Shown here in pieces: positions 14,960 to 23,243 of a DNA stretch of 46,119 bases (positions within the stretch are counted from its first letter, which is position 1; each line of letters starts with the position of its first letter). The notes under the pieces were generated by a model, which worked only from the letters and a program-made list of their open reading frames with translations, ran no database searches and was not told the origin of the DNA. The DNA is from JBOGUF01 sp050696075. GTDB taxonomy: Bacteria; Chloroflexota; Chloroflexia; Thermomicrobiales; UBA6265. A program made the position numbers and the translations under genes. The stretch covers positions 1 to 46,119 of the forward strand of contig JBOGUF010000096.1 in the NCBI GenBank assembly GCA_050696075.1, in the 5' to 3' direction.

Positions 14960-16240
14960 TTGGGCGTGCGGGTGATGGTTGTCGGGAGTGGGGGACGCGA
15001 GCATGCGCTGATGTGGAAATTGGCGCAAAGTCCACGCGCGGATGCCGTTTGCATCGCGCCGGGCAACGCCGGCACGGCGCCGCTCGGCGAGAATATCCCG
15101 ATCAAGGCAAACGATCTCGACGGCATCGTCGCGGCGGCGCGGGAACGGCAGGTCGATCTGGTCGTGGTTGGGCCGGAGGAGCCGTTAGCGCTTGGCCTGG
15201 TCGACCGGCTCGACGCGGCGGGGATCGCCGTTTGCGGGCCGACGCAAGCGGCGGCGCGGATCGAGAGCAGCAAGGCCTGGGCGAAGGAGATCATGGCGAG
15301 CGCCGGCGTGCCGACCGCGCGGGCCGTTGCCGTGCGGGACGTCGCTGCCGGGCGGTCCGCGCTCGCGGAGTTCAGCCTCCCCGTGGTCGTGAAGGCGGAC
15401 GGTTTGGCGGCCGGCAAAGGGGTCGTCATTGCCGAAACGGCCGACGAGGCGACCAAGGTCCTATCGGCGTTTCTGGACGAGCAGACATTGGGGGAGGCCG
15501 GCGCGACGGTGCTGATCGAGGAGTTCCTCGTCGGACAGGAGGTCTCCGTCTTCTCGTTGACCGACGGCATGACGGTGCTGACCCTCCCCGCCGCTTGCGA
15601 CTATAAGCGCATATACGATGGCGACGAGGGACCGAACACCGGCGGCATGGGCGCCTATGCCGCGCCGCCGGTCGCCGACGACACCTTTTTGACCGACGTG
15701 CAGCGGTCGCTGCTGGAGCCGGTGGTGCGGGCGATGGCGGACGCCGGTTCGCCGATGCGCGGCATCCTCTACGCCGGTCTGATCTTGACGGCGGAGGGGC
15801 CGAAGGTTCTGGAGTTCAACGCCCGCTTTGGCGACCCGGAAGCACAGGTCGTGATGCCGATCCTCGACGCCGATCTGCTGGACCTCTTCTGGGGAATCGC
15901 GATCGGCACATTAGCTGACGCGCCTCCGCCCGGCCCGGCGCGGGGCGCGGCGGTCTGCGTGGTGATTGCCTCGGGCGGATACCCCGGTGTGTATCAGACC
16001 GGCTACCCGATGGCCGGCTTGGAGCCAGCAGGGCGAGACGCGCTGATCTTCCATGCCGGAACGCGACTCGACGATCAGAGACGCGTGGTCACGGCGGGAG
16101 GGCGGGTGGTCAACGTGGTGGGGCGCGGCGAGAACCTGGCGGAGGCGCACGATCGGGCGTACGCGGCGGCGTCCGCCATTTCGTTTGCGGGGAGTCAATA
16201 CCGCCGGGACATCGCGGCGCGGGAGATTGTGGCAGGCTGA
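14960..16240 (+). CDS. purD: phosphoribosylamine--glycine ligase
   Basis: This 426-residue GAR synthetase joins glycine to phosphoribosylamine in purine synthesis, using ATP. It has the N-terminal VGSGGREHAL motif and IAPGNAGTA, then the ATP-grasp domain (about 105-325) with KADGLAAGKGV near residue 155 and EFNARFGDPEAQ near 295. A C-terminal domain ends near ISFAGSQYRRDI. The start is a TTG at 14960 after a strong GGGAGGGGG. No other pur genes are nearby. The last 46 bases overlap the end of the convergent B3/4 gene. Confidence 0.95.
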   Translation: MGVRVMVVGSGGREHALMWKLAQSPRADAVCIAPGNAGTAPLGENIPIKANDLDGIVAAARERQVDLVVVGPEEPLALGLVDRLDAAGIAVCGPTQAAARIESSKAWAKEIMASAGVPTARAVAVRDVAAGRSALAEFSLPVVVKADGLAAGKGVVIAETADEATKVLSAFLDEQTLGEAGATVLIEEFLVGQEVSVFSLTDGMTVLTLPAACDYKRIYDGDEGPNTGGMGAYAAPPVADDTFLTDVQRSLLEPVVRAMADAGSPMRGILYAGLILTAEGPKVLEFNARFGDPEAQVVMPILDADLLDLFWGIAIGTLADAPPPGPARGAAVCVVIASGGYPGVYQTGYPMAGLEPAGRDALIFHAGTRLDDQRRVVTAGGRVVNVVGRGENLAEAHDRAYAAASAISFAGSQYRRDIAAREIVAG

Positions 16241-16962
16241 CCGGCATCGGCGGTGATCGTTATGAGATCGACTACCTCGGCGTCGGGGGCGAAGAGGCGG
16301 GCGTTGGCGGCGAGGGATTCCAGATGGTGGCGGACGGGGTCGGCGCCGATGCCCGGCGGGGCGTAGACGGCGAAGAACGCCTCGCGAGTGGCCGCGGTGA
16401 TCTTGGTGCGGTCGTCTGGTCCCTGGATCACGCTACAGATGATGCCGCCGCCGCCGCGCATCAGGAAGTCGCCGGGCTTGCAGGCCTGCTCCTTCCCTCC
16501 GATGCCATGGTAGTGCTCGTCCGGTGCGGCGACGTCGACGACGACCGGCATGTGCAAGGTTGTCAGGTCGTGGCCCGCGGTCAGGATGAGGCTGTCGAGC
16601 TCGGTAAGGAACATTGCCTCGACCAGGGGAGGGCGGCGGGGGAGCGATTTTCCCTTGAGGACGACCGATTCGAGCTGGAGTAGGACGTGGTAGGTCTGGC
16701 TGAAGCGGCGGTAATAAGCGTCGTAGGCTGGGAGGGGCGGCGTGGCGCGGATGCCGGCGCGATTGCGATCCGCGAATCGCTCGCGAAGCGTCGCCTCGGT
16801 TTTGGTGCGTGCGGCGTCGATTGCGTCGTGACGTTCGGGGTTGGTGAGACCGCGCATCACCAATGCGCCGGCGACGGCGCCGGGCAAGGCGACGTGCCAG
16901 GCCGGCGTAGCGACAAAGCGTTGATCGGTCACGGTCGATGAGCGTGAACGGTCGTTAGCCAC
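16195..16962 (-). CDS. B3/4 (tRNA-binding) domain protein, PheT-related
   Basis: This 255-residue protein resembles the B3/B4 domain of phenylalanyl-tRNA synthetase beta subunit. That domain occurs alone in proteins such as COG3382 members and is linked to amino acid or tRNA editing. Typical features are the YRRFSQTYHVLLQLESVV stretch, KGKSLPRRPPLVEAMFLTEL and the GIGGKE turn. The synthetase core is absent. The start is a GTG at 16962 with AAGGGA upstream; a GTG at 16977 is possible. The 3' end overlaps purD by 46 bases tail to tail. Function as a free-standing editing factor is inference. Confidence 0.8.
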   Translation of the reverse strand: MANDRSRSSTVTDQRFVATPAWHVALPGAVAGALVMRGLTNPERHDAIDAARTKTEATLRERFADRNRAGIRATPPLPAYDAYYRRFSQTYHVLLQLESVVLKGKSLPRRPPLVEAMFLTELDSLILTAGHDLTTLHMPVVVDVAAPDEHYHGIGGKEQACKPGDFLMRGGGGIICSVIQGPDDRTKITAATREAFFAVYAPPGIGADPVRHHLESLAANARLFAPDAEVVDLITITADAGQPATISRAAMSRRY

Positions 16963-17004
16963 TCTGTTCCCTTTCACAACTGGACGGCCAGATCGTTGGG
17001 GCGA

Positions 17005-17589
17005 TTATGGCGCGCCGAACAACTCGAATGCGTCCGCGTTCAGCAGCCAAAACAGGCCGATCAACGTCTTGCCGTCTTCGACCTGGTTGGGGCCGGGGAG
17101 GAGGAGTTCGCGGATCGAGGCGAAGGGGAGGGTGACGACGTCGATCACTTCGTCCGTGGTGGCGGCGTTCGGCGCGGGTCGGCACTCCTCGGCCAGAAAG
17201 AGGGTGATCCGTTCGGAGGAATAGCCGGGGGTGGGATGGAAGGCGACGAGTTCGGTCAGGCGGCCAGGAACAAAGCCGGTCTCCTCGATCAGCTCGCGGC
17301 GGGCGGTCTCGGCCGGCGGCTCCTCCGGTTCGATCGTGCCGGCGGGGAGTTCGAGGAGCGTCTTGCCAGCCGAATGGCGATATTGCCGGACAAGCAGCAC
17401 GTGGTGGTCGGTCGTCAGCGCGATCACGGCGACGGCGCCGGGGTGCTCGACCACCTCCCGCATGGTTTCCCGACCTCCGGGTAGGCGGACGGTATCGACG
17501 CGGACGTTGATGAGCCGGCCGTGGAATCCGAGGCGGCTTTCGACGGTCATTTCGGGCGTGTGGCCGGCGCCGGCAGTCGTCAACGTCAT
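17005..17589 (-). CDS. NUDIX hydrolase, ADP-ribose pyrophosphatase-like
   Basis: This 194-residue protein has a complete Nudix box near residues 85-107 (GTIEPEEPP, then RRELIEETGF) fitting GX5EX7REUXEEXGU. The flanking HVLLVRQYRHSAGKTLLELPAG and the proline-rich FHPTPGYSSERI segment are typical of ADP-ribose pyrophosphatases, which cleave ADP-ribose to AMP and ribose 5-phosphate. The start ATG at 17589 has AGGAG very close upstream, so a slightly different start is possible. The tRNA-Cys gene and a hairpin lie upstream on the same strand. Confidence 0.9.
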   Translation of the reverse strand: MTLTTAGAGHTPEMTVESRLGFHGRLINVRVDTVRLPGGRETMREVVEHPGAVAVIALTTDHHVLLVRQYRHSAGKTLLELPAGTIEPEEPPAETARRELIEETGFVPGRLTELVAFHPTPGYSSERITLFLAEECRPAPNAATTDEVIDVVTLPFASIRELLLPGPNQVEDGKTLIGLFWLLNADAFELFGAP

Positions 17590-17617
17590 GCTCCTGGACA
17601 GAGAGTCAGGGAACGAC

Positions 17618-17641
17618 AACGGCACCCAGATGGGTGCCGTT
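17618..17641 (-). terminator. hairpin downstream of tRNA-Cys
   Basis: A perfect 10-bp stem (AACGGCACCC with its complement) and a 4-base loop lie 12 bases beyond the 3' end of the tRNA on the minus strand. The following bases (GTCGTTC) hold only a weak T-run. It probably ends tRNA transcription or folds the NUDIX leader. Confidence 0.6.
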
Positions 17642-17652
17642 TCGGATCGCGG

Positions 17653-17723
17653 AGGCGCCAGGCGGATTCGAACCGCCGATCAGGGTTTTGCAGACCCGTG
17701 CCTTACCACTTGGCTATGGCGCC
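17653..17723 (-). tRNA. tRNA-Cys (GCA)
   Basis: The minus strand folds as a 71-base tRNA. The acceptor stem pairs GGCGCCA with TGGCGCC. The anticodon loop CTGCAAA carries anticodon GCA for cysteine, and the T arm contains GGTTCGAATCC. The unpaired base before the 3' end is U, as expected for tRNA-Cys. The terminal CCA is not encoded. Confidence 0.95.
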
Positions 17724-17775
17724 GCAGCCTCGTGCCACGCTGTTGTGCGCCTATGAGTGTACCACGCGTCGGCCG

Positions 17776-18549
17776 CTATACTGCGCCTGAGCGGACGGTC
17801 AATCCGTCGTAGGCGATCGCAACATTGGGCGGCAAAAGGGCTGATGCGGCGGCGTGGCCGAGTTCGTGGCTGAGGTGGACGAGGAAGGCGCGTTGCGGCT
17901 TGACCGCCTCCACGACGGCGACCGCCTCGGCGAGGCTGAGGTGGGTGGCGTGGGGTCGTTCGCGCAGGGCGTTGAGGACCAGGACATCGAGGCCAGTCAG
18001 CAGGTCGAGCGAACTTGGCGGGATCGTCTTGGCGTCGGTGACGTAGGCGAGGTTTCCGAAGCGGAAGCCGTGGACCTCCATCCGCCCGTGCATGACCGGA
18101 ATCGGTACGATCTGGTTGCCGCGGGCCTCGAACGGTCCATCGAACTCGTTGAGGATCAAATCGGGTTTGCCGCCGTAGAAGGGATACTGGTCGACGAAGG
18201 CGTAGCCGAAGCGTTCGCGCAATTGGGCAGCGGTGACCGGCGAGGCAAAGATGGGCAGGTGCCGTTGGTCGAGGTCGTTGAAGCGGCGCAAGTCGTCGAG
18301 ACCGCCGGTGTGGTCGGCGTGGGCGTGAGTCATGAGGACCGCGTCGACGTGGTCGAGTCCGGCCGCGATCGCCTGGAGGCGCAGTTCGGTGGCGGTGTCG
18401 ATCAGGTAGGTGCGGCCGCCGTGGATGACGACAGCGGAGGTGCGCGTTCGTTTGTCACGGGGATCGGTCGAAGTGCAGACTGGGCAGGTGCAGCCGATCA
18501 CCGGGATGCCGTTCGAGGTGCCGGTGCCGAGAAAGGTCAACGTTGTCAT
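17776..18549 (-). CDS. metallo-beta-lactamase-fold phosphodiesterase (PhnP-like)
   Basis: This 257-residue hydrolase has the metal motif THAHADHTGG (His75, His77, Asp79, His80). It starts with TFLGTGTSNGIPVIGCTCPVC, containing a cysteine cluster that binds a structural zinc in PhnP-type cyclic-phosphate phosphodiesterases. The late motifs THLSLAEAV and HLSHELGH complete the active site. Members act on cyclic phosphates, for example 5-phosphoribosyl 1,2-cyclic phosphate; no phn genes are nearby, so the substrate is open. The start ATG has GGAG 5-8 bases upstream. Confidence 0.88.
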   Translation of the reverse strand: MTTLTFLGTGTSNGIPVIGCTCPVCTSTDPRDKRTRTSAVVIHGGRTYLIDTATELRLQAIAAGLDHVDAVLMTHAHADHTGGLDDLRRFNDLDQRHLPIFASPVTAAQLRERFGYAFVDQYPFYGGKPDLILNEFDGPFEARGNQIVPIPVMHGRMEVHGFRFGNLAYVTDAKTIPPSSLDLLTGLDVLVLNALRERPHATHLSLAEAVAVVEAVKPQRAFLVHLSHELGHAAASALLPPNVAIAYDGLTVRSGAV

Positions 18550-18867
18550 GCTGCTCCGGTCGCCGCGATCGCGCGAGATGCAGGTTCCCTGCCGGTTGGC
18601 CAGCGGCGAGTATAGCCCGGTGGCAAAACGGGGTGGTGGATGTCACATTTTCTTCACTGATTCGTAATCGGATCGCGAAGTCGATGTGGTGAAATAAACG
18701 GGTGTGGTCCGACGGTGAGGCATCCACTCGATGACGTCGTCGGTTTCCCTTGGCATGTTTGAGGGATCGTAGAGATCTGCACACAGCGCGCGCGGACGCA
18801 CCGGCGGCAGCGCAACGGCAGCCGGTGACGTCGGGTACCTTGGCACTGTGGTTGGGAGGAACGAGAC
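18550..18867. other. intergenic region, 318 bp
   Basis: This divergent gap between the phosphodiesterase gene and the MacB-type operon is somewhat more AT-rich than its surroundings around 18640-18700. A TATACT hexamer on the minus strand (18614-18609) could be a -10 box for the phosphodiesterase, without a good -35. On the plus strand TTGGCA at 18750-18755 lacks a partner. No gene or structured RNA was recognised. Confidence 0.5.
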
Positions 18868-19671
18868 GTGTTCAAACGGCGAAGCGACAACGCACCGGCC
18901 GGCGGAAATGGCGGCGCGAATGGGCCTTCAACGTCGGACCTGATGATCGACGCACGACAAGTTGTCAAGACCTACGACACCGGAAGTACTCGCATCCAGG
19001 CGTTGCACGGCGTCGACTTCGCGGTACAGCGGGGCGAGATGGTGGCGGTGATGGGACCGTCCGGCTGCGGCAAGACGACCCTGCTCAACTGCCTCTCCGG
19101 CCTCGACACCATTGACAGCGGGACGATCTTCCTCGAAGGCCGCAACCTGGCGGAACTGTCGGACAAGGATCGCACTGACTATCGGGCTCGCCGCATGGGC
19201 TTCGTTTTCCAGGTCTACAACCTGCTGCCGGTGCTCAACGCGGTCGAGAACGTCGAGCTGCCGCTGCTCGTCTCCGGTATGCGCCCGAAGGAGGCGCGGC
19301 AGCAGGCGACGGCCGCGCTGGCAAAGGTCGGTCTGGAGCAATGGGCAACCCACCGCCCGGCGGAGCTCTCCGGTGGCCAACGCCAGCGCGTCACCGTCGC
19401 CCGCTCGCTCGTCAACGACCCGGCCATCGTCTGGGCCGACGAACCGACCGGCGCCCTCGACTCGAAGACGGCCAACGAAATCATGGATCTCATTCGGGAG
19501 CTAAACGAGCGCGTTGGCCTGACCTTTGTCCTGGTCACCCACGACGCCGGCGTCGGCGACCGCTGCGACCGCATCGTGCGCATGCGCGACGGCTACATCA
19601 TTGGCGAAGCCGGTCCAGGCGGGCAATTTAGGCACGAAGCCGTTAGCGTTCAGCCGTCAGCCGTCAGCTAG
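18868..19671 (+). CDS. ABC transporter ATP-binding protein, MacB/LolD type
   Basis: This 267-residue ATPase has Walker A GPSGCGKTT (63-71), the LolD/MacB-type VFQVYNLLPVLNAVENVELPL, signature LSGGQRQRVTVARSL, Walker B IVWADEPTGALD and the H-loop VTHD. It powers the FtsX-type permease that follows, probably a mechanotransmission complex for efflux or lipoprotein/peptide handling. The start is a GTG at 18868 with GGGAGGA 7 bases upstream. The C-terminal residues AVSVQPSAVS are encoded by CCGTCAG heptamers that also supply the TAG stop. Confidence 0.93.
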   Translation: MFKRRSDNAPAGGNGGANGPSTSDLMIDARQVVKTYDTGSTRIQALHGVDFAVQRGEMVAVMGPSGCGKTTLLNCLSGLDTIDSGTIFLEGRNLAELSDKDRTDYRARRMGFVFQVYNLLPVLNAVENVELPLLVSGMRPKEARQQATAALAKVGLEQWATHRPAELSGGQRQRVTVARSLVNDPAIVWADEPTGALDSKTANEIMDLIRELNERVGLTFVLVTHDAGVGDRCDRIVRMRDGYIIGEAGPGGQFRHEAVSVQPSAVS

Positions 19672-19701
19672 GCGTTCGAAGGAGCAAGAGGGCTAACGGC
19701 T
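19638..19701 (+). repeat. heptamer repeat CCGTCAG with inverted partner
   Basis: Heptamers (CCGTTAG, CGTTCAG, CCGTCAG twice, CTAGGCG) form the end of the ATPase gene. AGCCGTTAGC at 19638-19647 is the exact reverse complement of GCTAACGGCT at 19692-19701, so the intercistronic region can form a hairpin around the stop codon. Confidence 0.82.
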
Positions 19702-19719
19702 CGTCGCTCGGAGCAATCA

Positions 19720-22695
19720 ATGAACGAGATCTTCGGCGTCCCGATGACGACCTTCATGACGATTATGGTGGTGCTCCTGGCGATCTGCCTGCTGGGGGTT
19801 GCCTGGGTGGCGTGGCGGCGGCCGGTGGTCTTCAAGATGGGGGTGCGCAACATCCCGCGGCGCAAGGCGCAGACCGTCTTGATTATCGTCGGCCTGATGC
19901 TCTCGACCCTGATTATCTCGGCCGCGTTCGGTACCGGCGACACCGTCGACCACTCGGTCACAAACGAGGTCTACAAGGTCCTCGGCCACGTCGACGAAGT
20001 CGTGGTCTACAGCCAGGAAGAGGAAGGCGACGCCAACAACGCGCTCTCCCTCAAGATTCCGGCGAGCGCGCTCGGCACGGTCGAGCTGGCACTGGCCGAC
20101 AACCCGAACGTCGACGGCATCGCCCCCATGCTGATCGAGACGGTGCCAATCATCGATCAAACAAGCAATCAGGGCGAGCCCGCGGTCGTGCTCACCGGCT
20201 TCGACCCGGCCAGGCTGGATGCGTTCGGTGGGCTGAAGGCGACCGACGGCAGCACCATCGACCTTGGCGCCACGGCCGACGACGAGATCGTGATCAGCGA
20301 GACGGCAGCTGAGGACCTGGATGCCTCCGTCGGCGATGAGGTGATCTTCTTCTACGGCAATCAACCAACGCGGATGACAGTCGCCGCGATCGCGGAGGAC
20401 TCGGCGCTGAGCGGCGTGCTCACGACGAACGTCGGCGGCATGGTCATCCCCCTCGACCGGATGCAGCAGATCACCGGTCAGACCGACCAGATCAGCGCCG
20501 TCGCGATCTCCAACACGGGCGGCGTGCGCGACTCCGAGCACCTGACCGATGCCGTTTACGACGCGCTGACGCCGGCGCTGGCTGGGGAGTCGCTGGGCGT
20601 CAGTAAGATCAAGCAGGACGGCATCGAAGAGGCCGAAGGCGGTGCGCGGACGTTCACCGCCATCTTCCTGCTCATGGGCCTCTTCTCGATCGCGGTCGGC
20701 ATATTGCTGATCATCCTGATCTTTTCGATGCTGGCGGCCGAGCGGCGGCCGGAGATGGGCATGGCCCGCGCGGTTGGCATGCAGCGCTCGCAGCTCGTGC
20801 AGCAATTCGTCAGCGAAGGCGCCGGCTACGCGATCCTGGCAGGGTTCGTTGGGTCGGCGCTCGGCGTGGCGGCGGCGGTCGGATTGGCATACGGGATGCG
20901 CGCCATCATCGGCGAGTTCTTCCCGATCGAGCCGATGGTGCAACCGCGCAGTCTCATCGTCGCCTACTGTATGGGCGTCGTCATCACCTTCATGGCGGTC
21001 GTCATCTCCTCGTGGCGGATCAGCCGCCTCAACGTCGTCGCCGCCATCCGCGACATTCCGGACGTCACGATCCACCACAAGCGGCGACGGACGCTGATCT
21101 GGGGCATTGTGCTGTTTATCGCCGGCACGCTGTTGACGGCCGTCGGGCTTAGCGCGGCGAATGCCTTCGCCTTCTTTACCGGCATGAGCATGGTCCCGTT
21201 CGGCATCCTGGTCGTGTTGCGCTACTTTGGCATCAGCGGCCGGCTAGTGGCGACGCTGGTCGGGCTCTTCATCATCGTGCTCTGGCTGATGCCGAGCAGC
21301 ATTTACGACCGCGTCCTGCCGGAGATGAGCGGTGGTTTCGAACTCTTCTTTGTCTCAGGCATCTGCCTCGTCGCAGCGGCGACCATCGTCATCATGCAGA
21401 ACACCGACCTGCTGCTGGCGGGCCTGACCCGCCTCGGCGGGTTGCTCAAGGGCAAGCTGCCGTCGGTGCGAACGGCGATCGCCTATCCGGGCGCAAACCG
21501 GGGCCGGACCGGGATGACGATCGCCATGTTCAGCCTGGTCGTCTTCTCACTGGTGATGATGGCGACGATCAGCACCAACTTCAGCGAGCTCTTCCTTAGC
21601 GACGAGGCGAACGCCGGATGGGACATTCGCGCCGACTCGGGCACGGCCAACCCGATCGACGACATTACCGCCGCCTTGGAGCGTCAAGGCATCGCCACCG
21701 ACAACATCGCGCAAACCGCGATCGTGACGACGCCGAACGGAGGCGCAACCAACGCCCGCATGCCCGGCGCCGACGAGTGGAAGGATTTGCTCATACACGG
21801 TATGGGTGATCAGTTCATCGGCGAGAGCGAGCTCTTCTTCCAGCAACGGGCGGAGGGGTACGACTCGGATGAGGCGATCATCGAAGCGCTGCTGACCGAG
21901 CCGAACGTCGCGGTGATCGATTCGTTCTCGATCGAGACCGAGGGCTTTGGCGCCGACCCGAATATGTTCACCGTCGATGGCCTGACGAGCGACGACAAAG
22001 TTTTTGCGCCGGTTGAGATCGAGGTCCAGGACCCGGACAGCGAAACGCCGGCGGCGGTGACGCTGATCGGCGTCATCGACAGCAAGATCACGACCCTCTT
22101 CGGGCTCTACGCCAACCAGCGCACGACCGAGGCGATCTTCCCCACGACAACCTTTACCTCGTACTACCTGGCGCTCGACGACCCGAGCCGGTCCGAAGAG
22201 ACGGCCAAGGAGATCGAGGCGGCGCTGCTGCAGAACGGCGTCCAGGCGACGTCGATTCGCGACGAGCTGAAGGACAGCCAGCGCCAGGCGACCGGGTTCC
22301 TCTACCTGATCGAGGGCTTCATGGGGCTCGGTCTGATCGTCGGCGTGGCGGCCATCGGGGTGATCATGTTCCGCACGGTGGTCGAGCGCCGGCAGCAGAT
22401 CGGCGTGCTGCGGGCGATCGGGTTCCAGCGCGGCATGATCTCGGAGTCTTTCCTGATCGAGGCGGCGTTCGTGGTGATCATGGGCGTCCTCTCCGGTGTG
22501 GTGTTAGGGCTGGCCCTTGCATGGGTCCTTTTCCAGGACGATGAGTTCGGCGCCGGCGACATCAACTTCCTGGTGCCGTGGGGTACCCTCGCGGTGATCG
22601 TCGTTGCTACCATCGTCGCCGCCCTGCTGATGACCTGGATCCCGGCGCGGCAGGCGTCGCGGATCGCCCCGGCCGAGGCGTTGCGGTACGAATAG
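19720..22695 (+). CDS. FtsX-family ABC transporter permease (MacB-like)
   Basis: This 991-residue membrane protein has two FtsX/MacB_PCD modules. A first segment lies near 10-28 and a second at about 48-66, after the KMGVRNIPRRKAQT motif. A large extracellular domain follows to about 310, then three segments with the AERRPEMGMARAVGMQRSQL loop. A middle set of hydrophobic segments lies near 455-560, then a second extracellular domain, and a last set from about 865 with VVERRQQIGVLRAIGFQRGM. The C-terminus IAPAEALRYE is the usual family ending. It pairs with the ATPase just upstream. Its 3' end, stop codon, repeat and hairpin are copied at the end of the GMC gene at 29919-30019. Confidence 0.92.
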   Translation: MNEIFGVPMTTFMTIMVVLLAICLLGVAWVAWRRPVVFKMGVRNIPRRKAQTVLIIVGLMLSTLIISAAFGTGDTVDHSVTNEVYKVLGHVDEVVVYSQEEEGDANNALSLKIPASALGTVELALADNPNVDGIAPMLIETVPIIDQTSNQGEPAVVLTGFDPARLDAFGGLKATDGSTIDLGATADDEIVISETAAEDLDASVGDEVIFFYGNQPTRMTVAAIAEDSALSGVLTTNVGGMVIPLDRMQQITGQTDQISAVAISNTGGVRDSEHLTDAVYDALTPALAGESLGVSKIKQDGIEEAEGGARTFTAIFLLMGLFSIAVGILLIILIFSMLAAERRPEMGMARAVGMQRSQLVQQFVSEGAGYAILAGFVGSALGVAAAVGLAYGMRAIIGEFFPIEPMVQPRSLIVAYCMGVVITFMAVVISSWRISRLNVVAAIRDIPDVTIHHKRRRTLIWGIVLFIAGTLLTAVGLSAANAFAFFTGMSMVPFGILVVLRYFGISGRLVATLVGLFIIVLWLMPSSIYDRVLPEMSGGFELFFVSGICLVAAATIVIMQNTDLLLAGLTRLGGLLKGKLPSVRTAIAYPGANRGRTGMTIAMFSLVVFSLVMMATISTNFSELFLSDEANAGWDIRADSGTANPIDDITAALERQGIATDNIAQTAIVTTPNGGATNARMPGADEWKDLLIHGMGDQFIGESELFFQQRAEGYDSDEAIIEALLTEPNVAVIDSFSIETEGFGADPNMFTVDGLTSDDKVFAPVEIEVQDPDSETPAAVTLIGVIDSKITTLFGLYANQRTTEAIFPTTTFTSYYLALDDPSRSEETAKEIEAALLQNGVQATSIRDELKDSQRQATGFLYLIEGFMGLGLIVGVAAIGVIMFRTVVERRQQIGVLRAIGFQRGMISESFLIEAAFVVIMGVLSGVVLGLALAWVLFQDDEFGAGDINFLVPWGTLAVIVVATIVAALLMTWIPARQASRIAPAEALRYE

Positions 22696-22729
22696 GCGGC
22701 AAGGCGGCAAGGCGGCAAGGCGGCAAGAT
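22693..22729 (+). repeat. GGCGGCAA tandem repeat after FtsX stop
   Basis: About four copies of an 8-base unit (GGCGGCAA) begin in the TAG stop of the permease gene. Array and following hairpin are 93 percent identical to those at 29955-30019. Confidence 0.85.
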
Positions 22730-22757
22730 AGCGGTGGCCGGATTCTCGGCCACCGCT
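22730..22757 (+). terminator. hairpin after FtsX-family gene
   Basis: A perfect 11-bp stem (AGCGGTGGCCG and its complement) encloses a 6-base loop. It is not followed by a T-run, but its position at the end of the ABC operon and its repeat at 29992-30019 suggest a terminator or RNA-stabilising structure. Confidence 0.6.
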
Positions 22758-22781
22758 CAGCGTTCCTGGGCGCAATCCCCG

Positions 22782-22810
22782 TTGTCTCCGCCGAGCGATT
22801 GAGGTATGCT
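22782..22810 (+). promoter_or_regulatory. candidate sigma-70 promoter of the sugar catabolism operon
   Basis: TTGTCT (22782-22787) and TATGCT (22805-22810) are separated by exactly 17 bases. Each matches the consensus hexamer at four of six positions. Transcription would start near 22817, upstream of the truncated enolase-family gene and the sugar transporter. Confidence 0.5.
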
Positions 22811-22821
22811 GGACTGACCAC

Positions 22822-22831
22822 AGACCGGTCT
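22822..22831 (+). promoter_or_regulatory. palindrome AGACCGGTCT, possible operator
   Basis: A perfect 10-bp palindrome lies a few bases after the predicted start site of the promoter at 22782-22810. That is a good position for a repressor. The FCD-type GntR regulator encoded in the same operon (26479-27312) is the natural candidate to bind it. Confidence 0.4.
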
Positions 22832-22851
22832 AAGTTGGCGGCAGAAGACGG

Positions 22852-23238
22852 ATGTTGTTCCGCGACGTTGAATTCATCGGCCCACGGTCGTCGCATTCGC
22901 GGCCGGCGACCTTCTCCTGGGGCAGCGCCGGCGCCCGAAACGTTGGCCTGGTGCAGATCACCACCGAGGAGGGCGCCGGCGGCTACGGTGAGACGAGCGT
23001 GACTTTCCCGCTCTGCCTCCACGTCCCGCGCGATAACAGCTCCTGGCCGCTCCGCTCGGAGGTGCTCGCCTCGCCGCTTTGGATCGAGGGCGGACGGGCC
23101 TGGCTGCCGGACGGCCCGGGTCGTGGTGTCGAGATCAATGCGGCGGCGATCGAACGGTATCGCGTGGTTAAAGGTGGCGCCGGTTCACCGGCAGGGAGCT
23201 TCGTGCGGTTCGTCTCGTTTCAGCGTCAGAAAGGATGA
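22852..23238 (+). pseudogene. enolase-superfamily (mandelate racemase/muconate lactonizing) remnant, internal deletion
   Basis: The 128-residue product joins two ends of an enolase-superfamily enzyme. Residues 1 to about 55 match the N-terminal capping domain (RNVGLVQITTEEGAGGYGETS). Residues from about 58 match the extreme C-terminus (LASPLWIEGGRAWLPDGPG and GVEINAAAIERYRV). Family members are about 370 residues, so some 250 residues are missing, including the whole TIM barrel with the metal ligands and catalytic Lys. The junction is in frame. It cannot be catalytic. As first gene of the operon its intact form probably dehydrated or isomerised a sugar acid, and the ATGA at its end overlaps the start region of the binding-protein gene. 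Confidence 0.75.
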
Positions 23239-23243
23239 ACGTG

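Noticed and set aside
19717..21078. A 453-residue open frame antisense to the FtsX-type permease gene
   Set aside because: It is rich in Asp, Arg and His with no recognisable domain and mirrors a well-supported gene; such frames are common in GC-rich DNA.
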